Assembly (NCBI RefSeq): GCF_000526795.1
Contig: NZ_JAGT01000001.1
Coordinates: 1,325,001-1,389,000, forward strand
Length of the DNA: 64,000 nt
Reading direction: 5' to 3'
Origin: Ruminococcus flavefaciens AE3010
GTDB lineage: Bacteria; Bacillota; Clostridia; Oscillospirales; Ruminococcaceae
Shown here: in pieces, positions 18,367 to 26,487 of the stretch
Layout of the letters: each line of letters begins with the position of its first letter
How positions within the stretch are numbered: the stretch's first letter is position 1
Translations under genes and position numbers: made by a program
Notes under the pieces: generated by a model
Seen by the model: only the letters and a program-made list of their open reading frames with translations
Told to the model about the DNA's origin: nothing
Databases searched by the model: none

Positions 18367-18570
18367 ATGCTGAGAATACCCGAACTGGCGATGCCGAAAA
18401 CACGCAAGGTCACGACCGTCTGTAATGGCAAAAAAGAGGTGTGGGATGACAGGGAAGAAGCGCAGAATTTCTTCCTCAGACAGATGATGACAACCGAGGG
18501 CGAGGAACGTGACCGGGCAGAGTGCATTTACATTCAGCTCATACACGGTCTTGATGAATGCGAGGACTGA
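18367..18570 (+). CDS. Small hypothetical protein of the mobile element
   Basis: A 67-aa protein I do not recognise. ATG 18367 has GGAGG 8 bp upstream; a GTG at 18358 overlaps that site and is unlikely. The protein is hydrophilic (MLRIPELAMPKTRKVTTVCN at its start) with an acidic, helical C-terminal half (DREEAQNFFLRQMM; RAECIYIQLIHGLDECED). It has its own promoter and is followed after 3 bp by the SSB gene, so both are probably one transcript. Small acidic proteins of this kind are common next to SSB genes in integrative elements; no function can be stated. Confidence 0.65.
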   Translation: MLRIPELAMPKTRKVTTVCNGKKEVWDDREEAQNFFLRQMMTTEGEERDRAECIYIQLIHGLDECED

Positions 18571-18573
18571 ATT

Positions 18574-18903
18574 ATGCTGAACAAAGTTATGATGACGGGC
18601 AGGCTCATTTCCGTGCCTGCCCTTACCACCGAAAATGACTGCCGATGCTGTAGGATCAGTATTGCTGTTGATCAGCCCAAACGCAAGGGTATTGATACTG
18701 TCGGAAGCGATTTTTTCAACTGTATTGCTCATGAAAGAAACGCTGATATGATAAACGATCTTTTCTCGGCAGGAGATCTCATCACTTTGGTCGGAACGCT
18801 CAGGAATGCCCCCGATCATTCCGCAGAAATAGTTGTGCAGGAAGTTCACATCTCAGGCGGCAAACAAGCTGCTATTACTGGTGATGCAGGAATGCTGTTT
18901 TAA
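18574..18903 (+). CDS. ssb: Single-stranded DNA-binding protein (element-encoded, short)
   Basis: OB-fold SSB of 109 aa. The start MLNKVMMTGRLISVPAL and the later segment DFFNCIAHERNADMINDLFS match the conserved SSB core (NxVxLxGRL, then FxxCxAFGKxAE). The acidic C-terminal tail of chromosomal SSBs, which recruits replication partners, is missing; the protein ends in GDAGMLF. This is typical of accessory SSBs on mobile elements that protect single-stranded DNA in transfer. It follows the upstream small gene by 3 bp. Confidence 0.85.
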   Translation: MLNKVMMTGRLISVPALTTENDCRCCRISIAVDQPKRKGIDTVGSDFFNCIAHERNADMINDLFSAGDLITLVGTLRNAPDHSAEIVVQEVHISGGKQAAITGDAGMLF

Positions 18904-18996
18904 CACGTTATACAGGACGTGCTCGGACGAGCGGGAAAGCCTCCAGAGCGCTCTGTATGCCTTATTGTACACAGCAACCAACCATATGATACAAAA

Positions 18997-19026
18997 GACG
19001 GCTCAGAGAGCATTCTCCGAGCCGTC
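18997..19026 (-). terminator. Terminator of the aldo-keto reductase operon
   Basis: GACGGCTC-x-GAGA paired with TCTC-x-GAGCCGTC; followed on the minus strand by TCTTTTGT. Confidence 0.75.
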
Positions 19027-19141
19027 AGGCATATGAAAACTTGAATCCACTGGGTTCAAAGTTATTATGTTCCGATAATTATCACGATCTCCGCAGGCTT
19101 CACCCCCCTCTGAATCCTTTTCGTAACTTATAAACTGTACA

Positions 19142-19993
19142 TCAGTCCGCAGGATGCCAGGCTCCGAGCTGTCCTTCCTGTTGTTCAAGCGACATATTGA
19201 AGAACCGCTTTCCGCAGTCGAGTGCTCTGATCTCGCCCATTTCTTCAGCTGTCAGCTCAAAGTCGAAAATGTCAAAATTGTCCCTCATGTGATCGGGATT
19301 CGTTGTTTTCGGGAATACGATATTGCTCTCCTGAATATGCCAGCGGAGAATGATCTGCACATTGCTCTTGCCATATTTCTCCGCAAGTCTTGTGAATACC
19401 GCTTCACCGATTAGAATTTTATCGCCGTGACCGATCGGATACCAGCTCTCAATGACTGTGCCGTACTTTGCGATACGCTCTTTCAACGCATTTTGCTGAT
19501 AGTACGGGTGACATTCCACCTGCAATACGGACGGCTTGATCGATGCGGCTTCGCATATCTCTTCAAGGCGTTCACTCTCAAAGTTACTGATACCGATAGA
19601 CTTTACCTTGCCTGCCTTAACAGCCTTCTCCATATCCTTCCACGCACCGAGATAATCACCGAACTGCTGATGAAGCAGGAGCAGATCAATGTAGTCGGTA
19701 TCGAGCCTTGCAAGCATCTTGTCAATCGCATCTGTAGTCTTGCCTTCGCCGTATTCGTGCGGCCACAGCTTTGTGGTGATCCACACGTCCTCTCTCGGAA
19801 TACCGCTGTCCTTCACAGGCCTGCCGACACTTCTCTCGTTCTGATAAGCGTGAGCCGTGTCGATGTGACGTACACCCATTTTCAGCGCATTGATCACGGC
19901 ATTGTAGGTCTGTTCGCCCTCAGGCACCATATATACGCCAAGTCCAAACTGTGGGATCTTCGTGCCGTCATTCAATGTAATATAGGTCTGCAT
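19142..19993 (-). CDS. Aldo/keto reductase
   Basis: NAD(P)H-dependent carbonyl reductase with a TIM barrel, 283 aa. The catalytic tetrad is visible: Asp and Tyr in HIDTAHAYQNE (near residues 45-50), Lys in TTKLWPHEYG, His in LLLLHQQFGDYLG. The AKR signature VKSIGISNFESERLEEI and the C-terminal cofactor segment IVFPKTTNPDHMRDNF are present. It is the last gene of a minus-strand operon and is followed by the terminator at 18997-19026. With the dehydrogenase and flavin proteins upstream, a role in disposing of reactive aldehydes or quinones is inferred. Confidence 0.94.
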   Translation of the reverse strand: MQTYITLNDGTKIPQFGLGVYMVPEGEQTYNAVINALKMGVRHIDTAHAYQNERSVGRPVKDSGIPREDVWITTKLWPHEYGEGKTTDAIDKMLARLDTDYIDLLLLHQQFGDYLGAWKDMEKAVKAGKVKSIGISNFESERLEEICEAASIKPSVLQVECHPYYQQNALKERIAKYGTVIESWYPIGHGDKILIGEAVFTRLAEKYGKSNVQIILRWHIQESNIVFPKTTNPDHMRDNFDIFDFELTAEEMGEIRALDCGKRFFNMSLEQQEGQLGAWHPAD

Positions 19994-20007
19994 AGCGTTA
20001 CCTCCGT

Positions 20008-20763
20008 TTATTTCAGTTTTCCGTATTCTTCATCAGAAACAGGCTCACACCACTCCGTGCTCCCGTCCTCGCCCTCAATCTCAATAGCAAGGTGAGAAAA
20101 CCACGAATCAGGTGCGGCACCGTGCCAGTGCTTGTCATTTGCAGGGATATTCACCACATCACCGGGGTGAAGCTCCCTTGCTTTCTTGCCCCATTCCTGA
20201 TAATAGCCCCGACCGCCGACACATATAAGCATCTGACCGCCGCCGCTTTTTGCGTGGTGGATATGCCAGTTATTGCGGCAGGCAGGCTCAAAGGTGACAT
20301 TGAATACCGCAAGCTGTTCAGTGGAAACAGGTGCAAGATAGCTCTGCCCGACAAAGTAATCACCGTAGGGGTTCGGTTCTCCTATCGGGAAGAAAATCTC
20401 GTTCTGATACCTGTCCTTGTCGGTCAGCTCGGGCGTTTTCTCATTCCATACCTCTTTTGCAAGGTTAAACACTGCCCAGGCGTGCGGCCAGCCTGCATAA
20501 AAGGCTGTGTGCGTGATGACTGCTGCGATCTCCTTCTGCGAAACGCCGTGATTTTTCGCATTCATCAGGTGGAATTTCAGCGCGTCGCTTGTCACGCCCT
20601 GCGACATCAGAGCGACCACCGTGATGATGCTCCGAGTTTTCAGGTCAATGTCGGTGTTGTTCCAGTTTTCCCCAAACAAAATATCATCGTTGTAATGGGC
20701 GAATTCGGGAGCAAACTCACCGAGGGCATCTCTACCTGCGGTCTGTACGATCTTTTCTGCCAT
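20008..20763 (-). CDS. Carboxymuconolactone-decarboxylase-like protein fused to a cupin
   Basis: A 251-aa two-domain protein. Residues 1-115 are AhpD/CMD-like (DLKTRSIITVVALMSQGVTS; GVSQKEIAAVITHTAFYAGW), but without the CxxC or CxxxH redox pair, so peroxidase activity of the AhpD type is unlikely. Residues 135-245 form a cupin barrel with metal-ligand motifs NNWHIHHAKSGGGQM and HPGDVVNIPANDKHWHGAAP. The two domains often occur together in gut Firmicutes next to flavodoxins and aldo-keto reductases. Function unknown; modification of a small organic acid or quinone is possible. It lies 14 bp upstream of the aldo-keto reductase. Confidence 0.88.
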   Translation of the reverse strand: MAEKIVQTAGRDALGEFAPEFAHYNDDILFGENWNNTDIDLKTRSIITVVALMSQGVTSDALKFHLMNAKNHGVSQKEIAAVITHTAFYAGWPHAWAVFNLAKEVWNEKTPELTDKDRYQNEIFFPIGEPNPYGDYFVGQSYLAPVSTEQLAVFNVTFEPACRNNWHIHHAKSGGGQMLICVGGRGYYQEWGKKARELHPGDVVNIPANDKHWHGAAPDSWFSHLAIEIEGEDGSTEWCEPVSDEEYGKLK

Positions 20764-20775
20764 AGTGCGACCTCC

Positions 20776-21261
20776 TCACAGCCAATCGGCTACTGTATTC
20801 TTTGAAGCCTTAGCTTTTGAACCAACAATAGCAAGCCCCTTGCTGTCAACACTTGCACCCTTGCACATTTTCTTCACATCAGACACCATACTTCCGAGAC
20901 CGGAGCCTTCATGGGTGCTGATCACTCTGACGGTCTTCCCGCTGAAATCAAGCCCTGTCAGTGCCGTTTCAACTTCGGGGGCATACGTTCCCCAATAGAT
21001 CGGACTCATGATAAAGATCGTGTCGTAGGCAGAAATATCCGTCAGCTTGTCCTTGATCGGTGCATTGCCGATGCGCTGTTTTGCTTCTTCGATACAGGTC
21101 TTGTAATCTGCGGCATAGGGAACGGCAGGCTCGACCTTGAACATATCTGCTCCGGTCAGCTCCTGCACGAACTCTGCGACGATCTCGGTGTTGCCCTTGT
21201 CGATGTAGCCTACCGAATAGTTTTCATCAGCTCTGCTGAAATAGATGATCAATGATTTCAT
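20776..21261 (-). CDS. Flavodoxin
   Basis: A 161-aa FMN-binding electron carrier. The start MKSLIIYFSRADENYSVGYI fits flavodoxins with the phosphate loop replaced by a longer SRADENY-type segment; the later loops IMSPIYWGTYAPEVETAL and THEGSGLGS are the FMN-contact regions. It belongs to the long-gene/flavodoxin_4-like group common in Clostridia. The gene is 12 bp upstream of CMD-cupin and 12 bp downstream of the monooxygenase-like gene. It probably supplies electrons within this redox operon. Confidence 0.88.
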   Translation of the reverse strand: MKSLIIYFSRADENYSVGYIDKGNTEIVAEFVQELTGADMFKVEPAVPYAADYKTCIEEAKQRIGNAPIKDKLTDISAYDTIFIMSPIYWGTYAPEVETALTGLDFSGKTVRVISTHEGSGLGSMVSDVKKMCKGASVDSKGLAIVGSKAKASKNTVADWL

Positions 21262-21273
21262 ACGAATGCCTCC

Positions 21274-21606
21274 TCATTTCACGATATATTTGTTATCTTT
21301 CTCCGGTATACCCTCCTCATCGGAGATATACCGTTCTACTTTCATTTTCAGCCCGTATTTCTCCCGAAGCTCTGCTATCGTCTGCATCATAGGCGAAGCA
21401 TGGTGGACATCAATTGCGTCCTGACTTGTCCACTGGTCGATCAGCAATACCGTTTCAGGATCATCAAACGGCTGGAAATAGGCATAACGGAGATTGCCTT
21501 CCGCATTTCGTATCTTGTCCACCGTACCGCTTTGTACCATTTCTTCTGCGAATTTGCGGGCTTTTCCGTTTTCGCCTGTATAGTAGATGTTGACTGTGAT
21601 GCTCAT
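21274..21606 (-). CDS. Putative quinol monooxygenase (ABM domain)
   Basis: A 110-aa dimeric alpha/beta-barrel protein. ATG 21606 has GAGG 8 bp upstream; three earlier codons starting with GTG are less likely. Features of the antibiotic-biosynthesis-monooxygenase (YgiN-like) fold: an N-terminal strand ITVNIYYTGENGKARKFAEE, RYAYFQPFDDPETVLLIDQW in the centre, and the HHASPMMQTIAEL histidine helix. Members act without cofactor on quinols or related compounds. The context with flavodoxin and reductases suggests quinone redox chemistry. Confidence 0.82.
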   Translation of the reverse strand: MSITVNIYYTGENGKARKFAEEMVQSGTVDKIRNAEGNLRYAYFQPFDDPETVLLIDQWTSQDAIDVHHASPMMQTIAELREKYGLKMKVERYISDEEGIPEKDNKYIVK

Positions 21607-21616
21607 TTTCAACACC

Positions 21617-22783
21617 TCACATACTCGCTTTCAGGATCTGCACGACTTCATCATGGTCAAGTACCTTGTACCCGCCGTTCAGGATAAATGTTGCATCGGC
21701 AATACCCTCGATCATATCCTCGGTCGCACCAAGCTCAGTGAGATTCATCACAAGCCCAATCTCCTTCATCCAGCTTTCCATAGCGGAGAGTCCCTCGTTG
21801 GCAAGCTGTTCATCGGTCTTACCGTCACGGGATATGCCCCACACCTCTGTTGCAAATCTTGCAAACTTCTTCAAGCCGTAAGGCATGATATATCTGTAAT
21901 ACGGCAGGGAGACAGCAGCCAATGTCATACCGTGCGTTGCGTCCGTATTTGCGCCGACTGCCTGACCGAGCATATGCACCATCCAGTCCTCGGACTTGCC
22001 TCTTGAAACAAGGGTATTCAGCGCCCATGTCGCAGTCCACATGATGTTGGAACGAGCTTCATAGTCCTGCGGGTTCTCGACAGCGATACGGCTTGCGTGG
22101 ATAAGGCTTTTCATAAGCCCCTCGCTGATGTAGTCAGAGGTATTGTCGTCCTCGCCGGAGAAATACTGCTCACAGATGTGGTTGAAAATATCGTAGATGC
22201 CTGCGCACATCTGATACTTCGGCAGTGTCATGGTATATCTCGGATTGAGGATCGAGAACTTCGGCATGACTTCGTCACCGAACACATGACCGATTTTCAG
22301 CTTGGCTTCATGGTTCGTGATGACCGAACCGCCGTTCATCTCCGAGCCTGTTCCTGCCATGGTCAGCACACAGCCGACAGGCACGATCTTGCAGGTCGGC
22401 TCCTCAAATCGAATAAAGTATTTCTCCCACGGATCATCGTCACAATGAACGGAAACCGATACAGCCTTAGAGTAGTCGCAGACAGAGCCGCCGCCTACTG
22501 CAAGGATAAAATCCGTCTTATGATCACGGGCAATCGCAACGCCCTCATTCAGCTTGTCTGAAGTCGGATTAGGCATAACGCCAGCGACCTCGGCAACATT
22601 CTTACCGCAGTCGTTCAGGATAGCAATAATTTCATCATACAGACCGCTTTTTTTGATAGAACCTCCGCCGTACACGAACAGAATGTTTTTGCCGTAGTTT
22701 GCAAGCTCAGTTTTCAGATTGCTGAGAGAGTCCTCACCGAAATAGAGCTTGGTCGGGTTGTGGTAGCTGAAATTTCCTAACAT
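21617..22783 (-). CDS. Iron-containing alcohol dehydrogenase
   Basis: A 388-aa group III alcohol dehydrogenase of the butanol dehydrogenase/YqhD type. Residues 1-180 form the nucleotide-binding half (FVYGGGSIKKSGLYDEI, LAVGGGSVCDYSKAV); the second half is helical with the iron-ligand region HILGQAVGANTDATHGMTLA (reading MVHMLGQAVGA..DATHGM) and upstream ICEQYFSGEDDN. These enzymes reduce aldehydes with NAD(P)H. It lies 10 bp upstream of the ABM gene and 15 bp downstream of a small helical gene, in the middle of the operon. Confidence 0.94.
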   Translation of the reverse strand: MLGNFSYHNPTKLYFGEDSLSNLKTELANYGKNILFVYGGGSIKKSGLYDEIIAILNDCGKNVAEVAGVMPNPTSDKLNEGVAIARDHKTDFILAVGGGSVCDYSKAVSVSVHCDDDPWEKYFIRFEEPTCKIVPVGCVLTMAGTGSEMNGGSVITNHEAKLKIGHVFGDEVMPKFSILNPRYTMTLPKYQMCAGIYDIFNHICEQYFSGEDDNTSDYISEGLMKSLIHASRIAVENPQDYEARSNIMWTATWALNTLVSRGKSEDWMVHMLGQAVGANTDATHGMTLAAVSLPYYRYIMPYGLKKFARFATEVWGISRDGKTDEQLANEGLSAMESWMKEIGLVMNLTELGATEDMIEGIADATFILNGGYKVLDHDEVVQILKASM

Positions 22784-22798
22784 GATACATACCTCCGT

Positions 22799-23041
22799 TT
22801 ATTGATTTTTGTTTTCCGTACACCATATTACATAATCAAGCCTGTCCAGCAAAGCCTGTTCCTTGTGGATAGAATCAAGGAGAGAACGCCTTGCATTTCG
22901 CAGTACACGCACCTTTTCGGCACAGCAGTCCTTACCGCAGCATTCGGAAAGAAAAGCCTTAATCTGCTTGTCAGTCAGCCCTGCCTGCGATAATACCTCG
23001 GCTATCTCCTTGTCGGTAATGCTTGTATTCGTCACTTTCAT
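22799..23041 (-). CDS. Small cysteine-containing helical protein, paralogue of 30954-31166
   Basis: An 80-aa protein of unknown function and first gene of the dehydrogenase operon. ATG 23041 follows GGGGTGATAGA; the longer frame to 23092 runs through the promoter hairpin. It has a cysteine group (ECCGKDCC, residues 32-39) and a C-terminal helix (ARRSLLDSIHKEQALLDRLDYVIW). The spacing of hydrophobic residues and the RxxLLDxxHxxxxxxxxLDY pattern are shared with the 70-aa protein at 30954-31166, which heads the second redox operon. Both may be redox or regulatory partners of the flavoproteins; this is inference only. Confidence 0.7.
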   Translation of the reverse strand: MKVTNTSITDKEIAEVLSQAGLTDKQIKAFLSECCGKDCCAEKVRVLRNARRSLLDSIHKEQALLDRLDYVIWCTENKNQ

Positions 23042-23064
23042 TCTATCACCCCACAAAACAAAAA

Positions 23065-23119
23065 GAGTACAGGTTTTATGTCCTGTACTCATTATAGCAT
23101 AGTTTCACCAATATGTAAA
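23065..23119 (-). promoter_or_regulatory. Promoter with a hairpin at the transcript start
   Basis: TTTACA (23114-23119), 17 bp, TATAAT (23091-23096) on the minus strand. A perfect inverted repeat GAGTACAGG/CCTGTACTC (23065-23090) begins at the expected start site and is followed by a T-rich stretch. It could be an operator, a 5' stabilising hairpin, an attenuator, or the terminator of the upstream LysR-PNPOx pair. An ATAC-N4-GTAT box sits upstream (23133-23144). Confidence 0.7.
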
Positions 23120-23164
23120 ATGCTTATATTCTATACTTTGGTATGCTCAGATCGTATACTTTTA

Positions 23165-23632
23165 TCACTTCGCCTTGCATGACATTTTCTCAACATCAAG
23201 CCTGAATACCGCAACGCCGTTCAGCATTTCATCTTTGTATTCCCATTCGGTTTTATTGGTAGTCTGCTTCATAAGGCAGTTAAGACCGAGTATCTTTTCG
23301 GTTTTATCCTCAACAATAGAAAGAGTGCCTGTTCCGATCACACTCTGGAATTTTGCCGAAAAGTCGCAGGCTATTTCTGCTTCAAGAAGCTCATACCTGC
23401 CGTCGATCTCAAAGCCGACTTTGGGCGATGATTTGGCAAGCTCAAATTTTCTGCCTGCTCTTGCACCGTGAAAATAGAAGGTATAGCGGTCATTTTCTTT
23501 GCGATAGCCATAGTTCACAGGAACGATGAAAATATCTCCGTCATCATAAAAGGCTATCCTGATGATCTGCTCCTTTTGGATAAATGCTTCAATGGAATTG
23601 CTGTCGGTTATTTCTCTGTCTTTGCGTCTCAT
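23165..23632 (-). CDS. Pyridoxamine 5'-phosphate oxidase-like flavin-binding protein
   Basis: A 155-aa split-beta-barrel protein of the PNPOx/nitroimidazole-resistance (NimA-like) group. The segments IRIAFYDDGDIFIVPVNYGY, YTFYFHGARAGRKFELAKSS and KFQSVIGTGTLSIVED match the flavin-binding core. Members bind FMN or F420 and often reduce small aromatic molecules; the substrate here is unknown. It starts 2 bp after the LysR stop, so the two genes form a small transcript, separate from the dehydrogenase genes by 123 bp containing a promoter. Confidence 0.85.
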   Translation of the reverse strand: MRRKDREITDSNSIEAFIQKEQIIRIAFYDDGDIFIVPVNYGYRKENDRYTFYFHGARAGRKFELAKSSPKVGFEIDGRYELLEAEIACDFSAKFQSVIGTGTLSIVEDKTEKILGLNCLMKQTTNKTEWEYKDEMLNGVAVFRLDVEKMSCKAK

Positions 23633-23634
23633 TG

Positions 23635-24528
23635 TTATACCTCCGTTTCAGAATGTTCGATGTAAACACTCTTGATATATTCAAGAAATTTCCCTGCCGC
23701 GCCCGAATAGGGACTGAGTTTTTTCCACGCAAGAACCGATGTAAACGACAGCTCGGGTGTCAGCGGTCGAAAAGCAAATCGGGCAGGATCAAACATTGTT
23801 GTCGCGCCCTCGATCGTCAGTACACAGGCCATCCCACGCTCTGCGAGAGGTGCGGCATTGTTGATGAGGTTCATTGTTGCAACAATATCCAGTTCCAACA
23901 CGGGACACCTCAGCCATTCTTCGATTTCGCTTTTCAGAGCTGTACGGCTTGTCACTACCAAAGGCAGTTCTTTCAACTGCTTGCGTGTGATTGCCTTTTC
24001 CTTTGCAAGCGGGTGATCCGCAGGCATCAGCAAGCCCCACGTCTCCTTTGCAGGCAGTCGAATATAATCGAACTTCTCAATATCGACCGGTTCCAACAGG
24101 ATGCCGAAGTCGAGTAGTCCATGTTCCAGCCGTTCTTTCACATGGTCAGCCGTACCCGTGTGCAGCTCAAAGCTGACAAGCGGATAGCGTTCACGGAAAT
24201 GCGCGATCAGTTCAGGCAGAACCTCCGCCGCTTTCAGTCCGCCGCTGCCGACAGATATGATGCCGCTGATTTCTTCCTGCTCCTGAAACTCACTGTCAAT
24301 CTTCTTCATCAGCGATACGACTTCCTCGGCGCGTCTGCGAAGCATCACGCCCGAATCGGTCAGCGTGAGCCGTTTGCCCCTGATAAAGAGCGTGGTGTGC
24401 AGCTCGTCCTCCAGTTCCTTCATCTGTCTGCTGAGTGTCGGCTGCGTGACATGAAGCACCTCGGCAGCTCTTGATATATTTTCCTCACGCACGACCGTCA
24501 GGAAGTATTCCAGTAAACGCAACTCCAT
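23635..24528 (-). CDS. LysR family transcriptional regulator (redox operon 1)
   Basis: A 297-aa LysR regulator. ATG 24528 is chosen because GGAGG lies 7 bp upstream (TTGGAGGAATGGACATGG); the ATG two codons earlier would sit almost on that site. Residues 1-60 form the winged helix-turn-helix (EENISRAAEVLHVTQPTLSRQMKELEDE); the rest is the two-lobed ligand domain (ISVGSGGLKAAEVLPELIAHF). It is highly similar in layout to the LysR at 31303-32187. It is likely the regulator of the downstream dehydrogenase operon on the same strand. The inducer is unknown. Confidence 0.92.
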   Translation of the reverse strand: MELRLLEYFLTVVREENISRAAEVLHVTQPTLSRQMKELEDELHTTLFIRGKRLTLTDSGVMLRRRAEEVVSLMKKIDSEFQEQEEISGIISVGSGGLKAAEVLPELIAHFRERYPLVSFELHTGTADHVKERLEHGLLDFGILLEPVDIEKFDYIRLPAKETWGLLMPADHPLAKEKAITRKQLKELPLVVTSRTALKSEIEEWLRCPVLELDIVATMNLINNAAPLAERGMACVLTIEGATTMFDPARFAFRPLTPELSFTSVLAWKKLSPYSGAAGKFLEYIKSVYIEHSETEV

Positions 24529-24905
24529 GTCCATTCCTCCAAGCAAAGCAGAATATAGGTTAATTATACCACATTGAGATTCAAAGGTCAATTGGCTGGA
24601 AGGAAAGAACCCCCAAACGAGTAATAGCCATGATATAAAAGCCTCGCATCACTTTGACTGATTCGGGGTTCGCTCTATCTATTCACTTTTCCACGCTGAC
24701 CGTCACACATGACTTGAACCGGAATTCTAAGAAATTACTGTGGACGGTTACCTTTTCCAACAGTTTCTCTAAGAAAGCTTCACTTAGTTTTCACCGTATT
24801 TTCGTTAGTTTCGCACCTTTGATTAAGCTGATTTTAAGACTTGTGATGTAAAATAAAATCATAGAAAACAAACCGACACCAGACCATTATAAAGGAGGTT
24901 CCATT
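24529..24905. other. Intergenic region between LysR and the beta-helix lipoprotein
   Basis: 377 bp between divergent genes. It holds the LysR promoter on the minus strand (TTGACC, 17 bp, TATAAT, 24563-24591). No clear promoter, repeat or small gene was found in 24600-24880 apart from the lipoprotein ribosome site AAAGGAGG. Confidence 0.6.
24563..24591 (-). promoter_or_regulatory. sigmaA promoter of LysR 1
   Basis: TTGACC, 17 bp, TATAAT on the minus strand, 35 bp upstream of the LysR start. Confidence 0.8.
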
Positions 24906-26384
24906 ATGAAAAAATATAGAAAGCTTTCTGCATTTCTGTTAGCTCTTACATTATGCATCAGCCTTTCAGCCTGCGGCTCAACAGAATCTTCAAATACAGC
25001 TTCTGATGTAAGCTCAACTACGTCAATTACTACAGAAGCAGAAACAACTACAGAAACGAATGATAATACAGACAATAACCGTCCCGGCAATCCTCCTGAC
25101 GGTGACAGACCTGATGCACCTCCCGATGGGAATGGCGGAGGACCAGGCGGTGGAGGTCCCGGTGGTTCAAGCAGTGCGGATATCGACTACAAGGGTGCTG
25201 TTGAGATCACGTCTTCCGACTCTCAGTCCGGACAGAAATATAACAGCAGTACTGCTGATGAGAGCGCATTGTTGATCAGCACATCTGATGAAGTTACAAT
25301 CACGAATCCGACTGTCAACAAAACCGGTGATTCTGACGGCGGCGACAATTGCAACTTCTACGGTCTGAATGCAGCGGTGCTGGTCAAGGATGGCTCGAAT
25401 ACAACGATTACAGGCGGTACAATCACTTCTGATGCTGACGGAGCAAACGGTGTGTTCTGCTACGGAGGAAACGGCGGTCAGAACGGTGCAACAGGTGACG
25501 GAACGACACTGACTATTCGTGATACAGTCATCAAAACTACAGGCGACGGCTCAGGCGGTATCATGACCACAGGCGGCGGTATCACCTATGCTTATGACCT
25601 TGATGTTGACACTTCAGGTCAGTCCTCTGCGGCTAGTCGTACAGACCGCGGCGGCGGAACTGTTTACGTAAACGGCGGCACTTATACATCAAACGGTCTC
25701 GGTTCTCCTGCAATATACTCTACTGCGGAGATACACGTTGAAAATGCAGATCTCACATCCAATCTTTCCGAGGGCGTATGTATCGAAGGCAAGAACTCCA
25801 TTGAACTGAAAAACTGCAATATGACAGCGAATAACACTAAGTGCAACGGCAATGCAACATTCTTCGATACGATCATGATCTACCAGTCTATGTCCGGTGA
25901 CGCAGACAGCGGTACATCTTCCTTTACAATGACTGGCGGAACGCTGACAAGCAAGAACGGTCATGTGTTCCATGTTACGAATACGAACGCCGTGATCAAT
26001 CTCAGCGGCGTTACTATCATCAATGAAGACAGCGAGAATATCCTGCTCTCCGTCTGTACAGACGGCTGGAGCGGTGCAGGCAATATAGCAACGCTTAACG
26101 TTGACGGTCAGGAACTGTCAGGTATTATCAAGGTCGGCAGCGATTCTGAGCTTACACTGAACCTTACAAATGGCTCTACATTCACAGGATCTATTGACGG
26201 TTCTATCACAAATGCCAAAGGCACAAGCGTATCTACAGAAGTCGGTACAGTGAATGTAAAGCTCGACAGCACCAGCAAATGGACACTGACTGCTGATACC
26301 TATATCACTTCCTTTGACGGCGATGTTTCCAATATCATCACCAATGGCTATACGCTGTATGTGAATGGAACAGCATTAACATAA
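24906..26384 (+). CDS. Surface lipoprotein with Pro/Gly linker and beta-helix domain
   Basis: A 492-aa exported lipoprotein. The signal peptide ends in the lipobox LSACG (Cys near residue 22). A Thr/Ser/Glu linker and a Pro-Gly-rich segment (residues 58-92, PPDGDRPDAPPDGNGGGPGG) follow. Residues 98-492 consist of repeated strands with TxxGGTxT, NGGTYTS and INLSGVTI patterns, as expected of a right-handed parallel beta-helix, similar to carbohydrate-binding surface proteins of gut Clostridia. AAAGGAGG precedes the ATG. It is encoded alone on the + strand inside island 1. A role in adhesion or glycan binding is plausible but not shown. Confidence 0.8.
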   Translation: MKKYRKLSAFLLALTLCISLSACGSTESSNTASDVSSTTSITTEAETTTETNDNTDNNRPGNPPDGDRPDAPPDGNGGGPGGGGPGGSSSADIDYKGAVEITSSDSQSGQKYNSSTADESALLISTSDEVTITNPTVNKTGDSDGGDNCNFYGLNAAVLVKDGSNTTITGGTITSDADGANGVFCYGGNGGQNGATGDGTTLTIRDTVIKTTGDGSGGIMTTGGGITYAYDLDVDTSGQSSAASRTDRGGGTVYVNGGTYTSNGLGSPAIYSTAEIHVENADLTSNLSEGVCIEGKNSIELKNCNMTANNTKCNGNATFFDTIMIYQSMSGDADSGTSSFTMTGGTLTSKNGHVFHVTNTNAVINLSGVTIINEDSENILLSVCTDGWSGAGNIATLNVDGQELSGIIKVGSDSELTLNLTNGSTFTGSIDGSITNAKGTSVSTEVGTVNVKLDSTSKWTLTADTYITSFDGDVSNIITNGYTLYVNGTALT

Positions 26385-26431
26385 TAATTGCAAGCATTAC
26401 CATATAAAACACATATCTAATTGAAATAAAA

Positions 26432-26484
26432 AATCCCCCTCACCAAGCAAGGAGCATCTCAACTTCCTGCTGATGAGGGGGATT
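26432..26484. terminator. Shared bidirectional terminator
   Basis: An 11-bp perfect stem AATCCCCCTCA/TGAGGGGGATT with a 31-base loop, between the convergent lipoprotein and acetyltransferase genes; T-rich on the minus-strand side. Confidence 0.8.
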
Positions 26485-26487
26485 ATA

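Noticed and set aside
20008..20763. AhpD-type peroxidase
   Set aside because: The CMD domain lacks the redox-active cysteine pair.
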